A DNA stretch of 64,000 nucleotides, taken from positions 1 through 64,000 of the forward strand of contig DATBZF010000059.1 in NCBI GenBank assembly GCA_036513315.1, written 5' to 3'. The DNA is from Roseiarcus sp036513315 (GTDB taxonomy: Bacteria; Pseudomonadota; Alphaproteobacteria; Rhizobiales; Beijerinckiaceae). Position numbers and translations under genes: made by a program. Each line of letters begins with the position of its first letter. The first letter of the stretch is position 1. This document shows, one piece after another, positions 61,813 through 64,000 of this stretch. The notes beneath the pieces were generated by a model. That model was not told where the DNA came from, ran no database searches, and saw only the letters and a list, made by a program, of their open reading frames with translations.

Positions 61813-62940
61813 TCAATTCTCCGGCACGGTGAAGACGGCGCAGGGCGCGGCGATGCCGCGCAGGGCGTGCGATCCCAGAGGGATCAGCGTCATCCGGGTC
61901 TCGGCGGCGAAGGCGCCCGAGACAAGGACTGTCTTGTCCAGCGGCCGGCACAGGCTCTCCAATCGGCTGACCAGATTGACGGCGGGGCCGATCGCGGTGA
62001 AATCCAACCTGTCGGCCGCGCCAATATTGCCCCATAATATTTCGCCCAGATGCAGCGCCGCGCCGAACGGCAGGGGCGGCAGGCCCTGCCGCGCGCGCGC
62101 CGCATCGAGATAGGCCATGCCGACCCGCGCGGCGGAGACTGCGCGCAGCGCCGAATCGCAGGCGCCGCGCGGCGCGCCGCCGACCACCGGAAAAATCGCC
62201 AGCACGCCGTCGCCGATGAATTTCAGCACTTCGCCGCCAAAGGCGTGGACGGCGCCGGCGATGCGGTCGAACCAGGCGTCCAGCGCCGCAATCACCGTCG
62301 ACGGCGGATTGCTGTCGGACAGAGCGGTGAAGCCACGCAGGTCCGCATAGAGCAGCGCTGCCTGGATCGTCTCGCCGAGATCGCGCCGCAGCGGGCTCGC
62401 CATCACCCGCGCCGCGCTGCGCCGGCCGAGATAGGCCTCCAGCGTCGCCTTCAATGTCGCGCGCGCCGTGAGGGCGGCGAGCGGCGCCGCGGCGAAGCGC
62501 GCGGCCTCGCGCAGCCGGCCTCCCTCCCCACGCGTGAAGGGACGCGACCCGATCCAGGCGAGCGAAGGGCCGTCCGGCGCCGGCCCGATGGAATCCTCAT
62601 GCGCGGGGCCGGCGGCGAGGCCAGCGAGCCAGCGCCGGCCGGCGTCGCCTGGCGCGCTCGCCGCTCCCGCAATCGGCAGCCCTCCCGCGAATCCCAAAGC
62701 CTCAATCACTTCACCGCTCGCGGCCCGCCACAACCAGGTGCGCCGGGCGATCAGCGGATGCGGCGCGGCGAGCGAAAGGGCGCCGCCGGCGAGCGCAACG
62801 CCGTCGCCGATCAGAAGCGCGCCGAGTTCGGCCAGAAAAACATCAGCGCCCGGCGTTTCACCCGCGGCGTCGACGAGCCATGAGAGCGTCTTTGAGAGCT
62901 GCATAGAGGCATCATGGGGTTGACGCGGCGCCCTTGTCAT
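61813..62940 (-). CDS. Class III adenylate/guanylate cyclase-domain protein
   Basis: A protein of about 375 residues with a variable N-terminal half and a C-terminal cyclase homology domain (about 190-365). The metal-binding Asp residues occur in ALLYADLRGFTAL and FIGDGVLAIFPV. The transition-state Asn/Arg pair is in FTAIGPAVNLVSRLE and the base-recognition Asp in RLDFTAIG. This indicates an active adenylyl cyclase rather than a pseudoenzyme. The N-terminal half is probably a sensor domain of unknown ligand. Start 62940 or the ATG at 62904; both ribosome binding sites are poor. Confidence 0.8.
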   Translation of the reverse strand: MTRAPRQPHDASMQLSKTLSWLVDAAGETPGADVFLAELGALLIGDGVALAGGALSLAAPHPLIARRTWLWRAASGEVIEALGFAGGLPIAGAASAPGDAGRRWLAGLAAGPAHEDSIGPAPDGPSLAWIGSRPFTRGEGGRLREAARFAAAPLAALTARATLKATLEAYLGRRSAARVMASPLRRDLGETIQAALLYADLRGFTALSDSNPPSTVIAALDAWFDRIAGAVHAFGGEVLKFIGDGVLAIFPVVGGAPRGACDSALRAVSAARVGMAYLDAARARQGLPPLPFGAALHLGEILWGNIGAADRLDFTAIGPAVNLVSRLESLCRPLDKTVLVSGAFAAETRMTLIPLGSHALRGIAAPCAVFTVPEN

Positions 62941-63000
62941 CCGCCAATTTCTTGGTTGAGCCGCCCATCAAGAGGAGCCGCGCGCGTCGCGGGGCGTCGC

Positions 63001-63990
63001 TCAAGGCCCGCTGCGCAACGCGGCGAGCGTTGTGGCGAACTGCGCCCATCGCTCGAACGCAGGGATCGCCGCAGCGACTTTTCTCGCTCGCGTCTCGGCG
63101 GCGGTGAGGCTGACGGAGAGATCGCAATGTGCGGTGAGAAGATGCTGGATGTTCGGCAATTGCTTTTCGAGCTGCTCGCCGATTGTCCATTCCATCGGTT
63201 CATCGCTCGTCGCGACATGGTTCAGCGCGCGATCGTAGGCCGCGCACAGCGGCGGCGTCGCAGCGAGGTCGAATCGCCATAGCTCCGAGAGCCGTTGAAT
63301 TTGCCCCGCGTCCAAGAGCGCGATGGCGTCGGCCTGGCGGCCCCTGGTCTTTCGCGCGCCATCGACGGCCTGCTCGTGCAGGTCGTCGTTGTCGGGGGAG
63401 CCGTTGACATATTCGAGCCAGGCCGAGAGCGGCGAATCGGGGCCGAGCTTGGCGATATCCTGTTCCCATTGGCGCGCGACAGCCCCTGACGCCGCGTTTC
63501 GCCTGGAAAATTCGGCGTCCGAGCGCCGCCGCTCCTCGACGAGGCGGGCGGGATAATTGAGGGGGTCAATAAGGGCGAACGGAAGCGCTAATAGAGCGAC
63601 CAACGCCGCCAGGCCGAGCGCAACTACGGGAACGAAGCGCGCCCGGCCGGCGACAAGTTTCGGCGAGACCGCCAAGAGCCCATAAAGTGCGAGTAGCGGC
63701 GCCAGCAGCGCCGGCACGAAAATCGACCAGCCGCCGGGCCATGTTATAAGCGTCCCTGCGGCGAACAACGTCGCAGCCGCCGCGAGCGCGTAGACGATCG
63801 CAGAGGCGAGCGCTTGGGGCCGCGACCCGCGCCCTTTGCGCCAGGCGAGCCAGACAAGCGCTCCCAAGGCGAGCCAAAGCGGGATGCCGAAGGCGAAGGC
63901 GAGCAATTCCGCCCAGCTTTGGCTGAAGCGGGCTTCGCCGCTCGAACTGCCGGGCTCGTCCCAGGACGGCGCAGCCACGAGCGCTGTCAT
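63001..63990 (-). CDS. Hypothetical membrane protein
   Basis: A protein of 329 residues in the window, with four or so hydrophobic helices in the first half (ELLAFAFGIPLWLALGALVW, ASAIVYALAAAATLFAAGTL, FVPALLAPLLALYGLLAVSP, ALGLAALVALLALPFALI) and a soluble, helical C-terminal half rich in Ala, Glu and Arg. I recognise no family. The true start may lie at or beyond the window edge, since the frame stays open to the last base. It precedes the cyclase gene on the same strand, with 60 bases between. Confidence 0.6.
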   Translation of the reverse strand: MTALVAAPSWDEPGSSSGEARFSQSWAELLAFAFGIPLWLALGALVWLAWRKGRGSRPQALASAIVYALAAAATLFAAGTLITWPGGWSIFVPALLAPLLALYGLLAVSPKLVAGRARFVPVVALGLAALVALLALPFALIDPLNYPARLVEERRRSDAEFSRRNAASGAVARQWEQDIAKLGPDSPLSAWLEYVNGSPDNDDLHEQAVDGARKTRGRQADAIALLDAGQIQRLSELWRFDLAATPPLCAAYDRALNHVATSDEPMEWTIGEQLEKQLPNIQHLLTAHCDLSVSLTAAETRARKVAAAIPAFERWAQFATTLAALRSGP

Positions 63991-64000
63991 CCACGGAATG

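Noticed and set aside
1..64000. tRNA, rRNA, insertion sequences, prophage or integrative element borders
   Set aside because: No transposase, integrase, direct target duplications or tRNA-like cloverleaf was recognised in any gap by eye; a dedicated tRNA scan could not be run.

Overview
The window is a high-GC chromosomal segment of an alphaproteobacterium, most likely of the Hyphomicrobiales (Rhizobiales), near Beijerinckiaceae or Xanthobacteraceae. That placement is an inference from codon style, gene repertoire (ABC amide and branched-chain amino acid uptake, DUF3311/solute symporter pairs, a symporter-histidine kinase fusion) and dispersed REP-like palindromes. No rRNA, tRNA, CRISPR array, integrase or transposase was found. 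The gene content is mostly uptake and small-molecule catabolism.

Layout. 1-4066 (minus): a Liv-type ABC importer (binding protein, LivH, LivM, then a LivG-LivF ATPase fusion that runs off the left edge). 4267-5874: a CPA1 Na+/H+ antiporter. 5960-16874: an amide locus. AmiC-like sensor and AmiR-like ANTAR antiterminator (minus) diverge from amidase 1, an FmdA-type formamidase/acetamidase, a complete five-gene urea/amide-type ABC importer and amidase 2 (plus). The amidase 1 leader holds an intrinsic terminator just before the ribosome binding site, which fits AmiC/AmiR antitermination. 17180-21264: SDR, L,D-transpeptidase, moaA, class III aminotransferase. 21265-24581: decayed toxin-antitoxin remnants around a DUF3311 + MctP-type symporter pair. 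24582-27947: epoxide-hydrolase-like enzyme, orphan TRAP binding protein, 3-hydroxyisobutyrate dehydrogenase-like enzyme. 27986-30313: a caspase-fold protein lacking both catalytic residues and carrying a long proline-rich repeat tail.

30587-42143: SRPBCC and VOC proteins, a frameshifted AraC regulator, GST, a membrane histidine kinase, an NCS1 permease, an ArsR-type regulator divergent from NIPSNAP + DHA2 exporter genes (with a perfect 20-bp palindrome between), a PCMT-like methyltransferase and a second DUF3311 + symporter pair. 42286-49498: an orphan Liv-type binding protein, cobT and a RhaSTPQ-type sugar importer. 49611-54408: an MFS exporter and a giant symporter-PAS-kinase-receiver hybrid. 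54654-63990: HicB-type antitoxin, cupin, Lrp regulator divergent from an EamA exporter, OsmC, NHL-propeller and PDZ secreted proteins, a TetR + fatty acid desaturase operon with a palindromic operator, a class III cyclase and a membrane protein.

Most interesting items: the amidase leader/ANTAR switch, the LivGF fusion, the catalytically dead caspase homologue, and several broken genes (araC, higB-like, PIN-like). Functional names rest on recognised motifs and family knowledge; no database search was possible.
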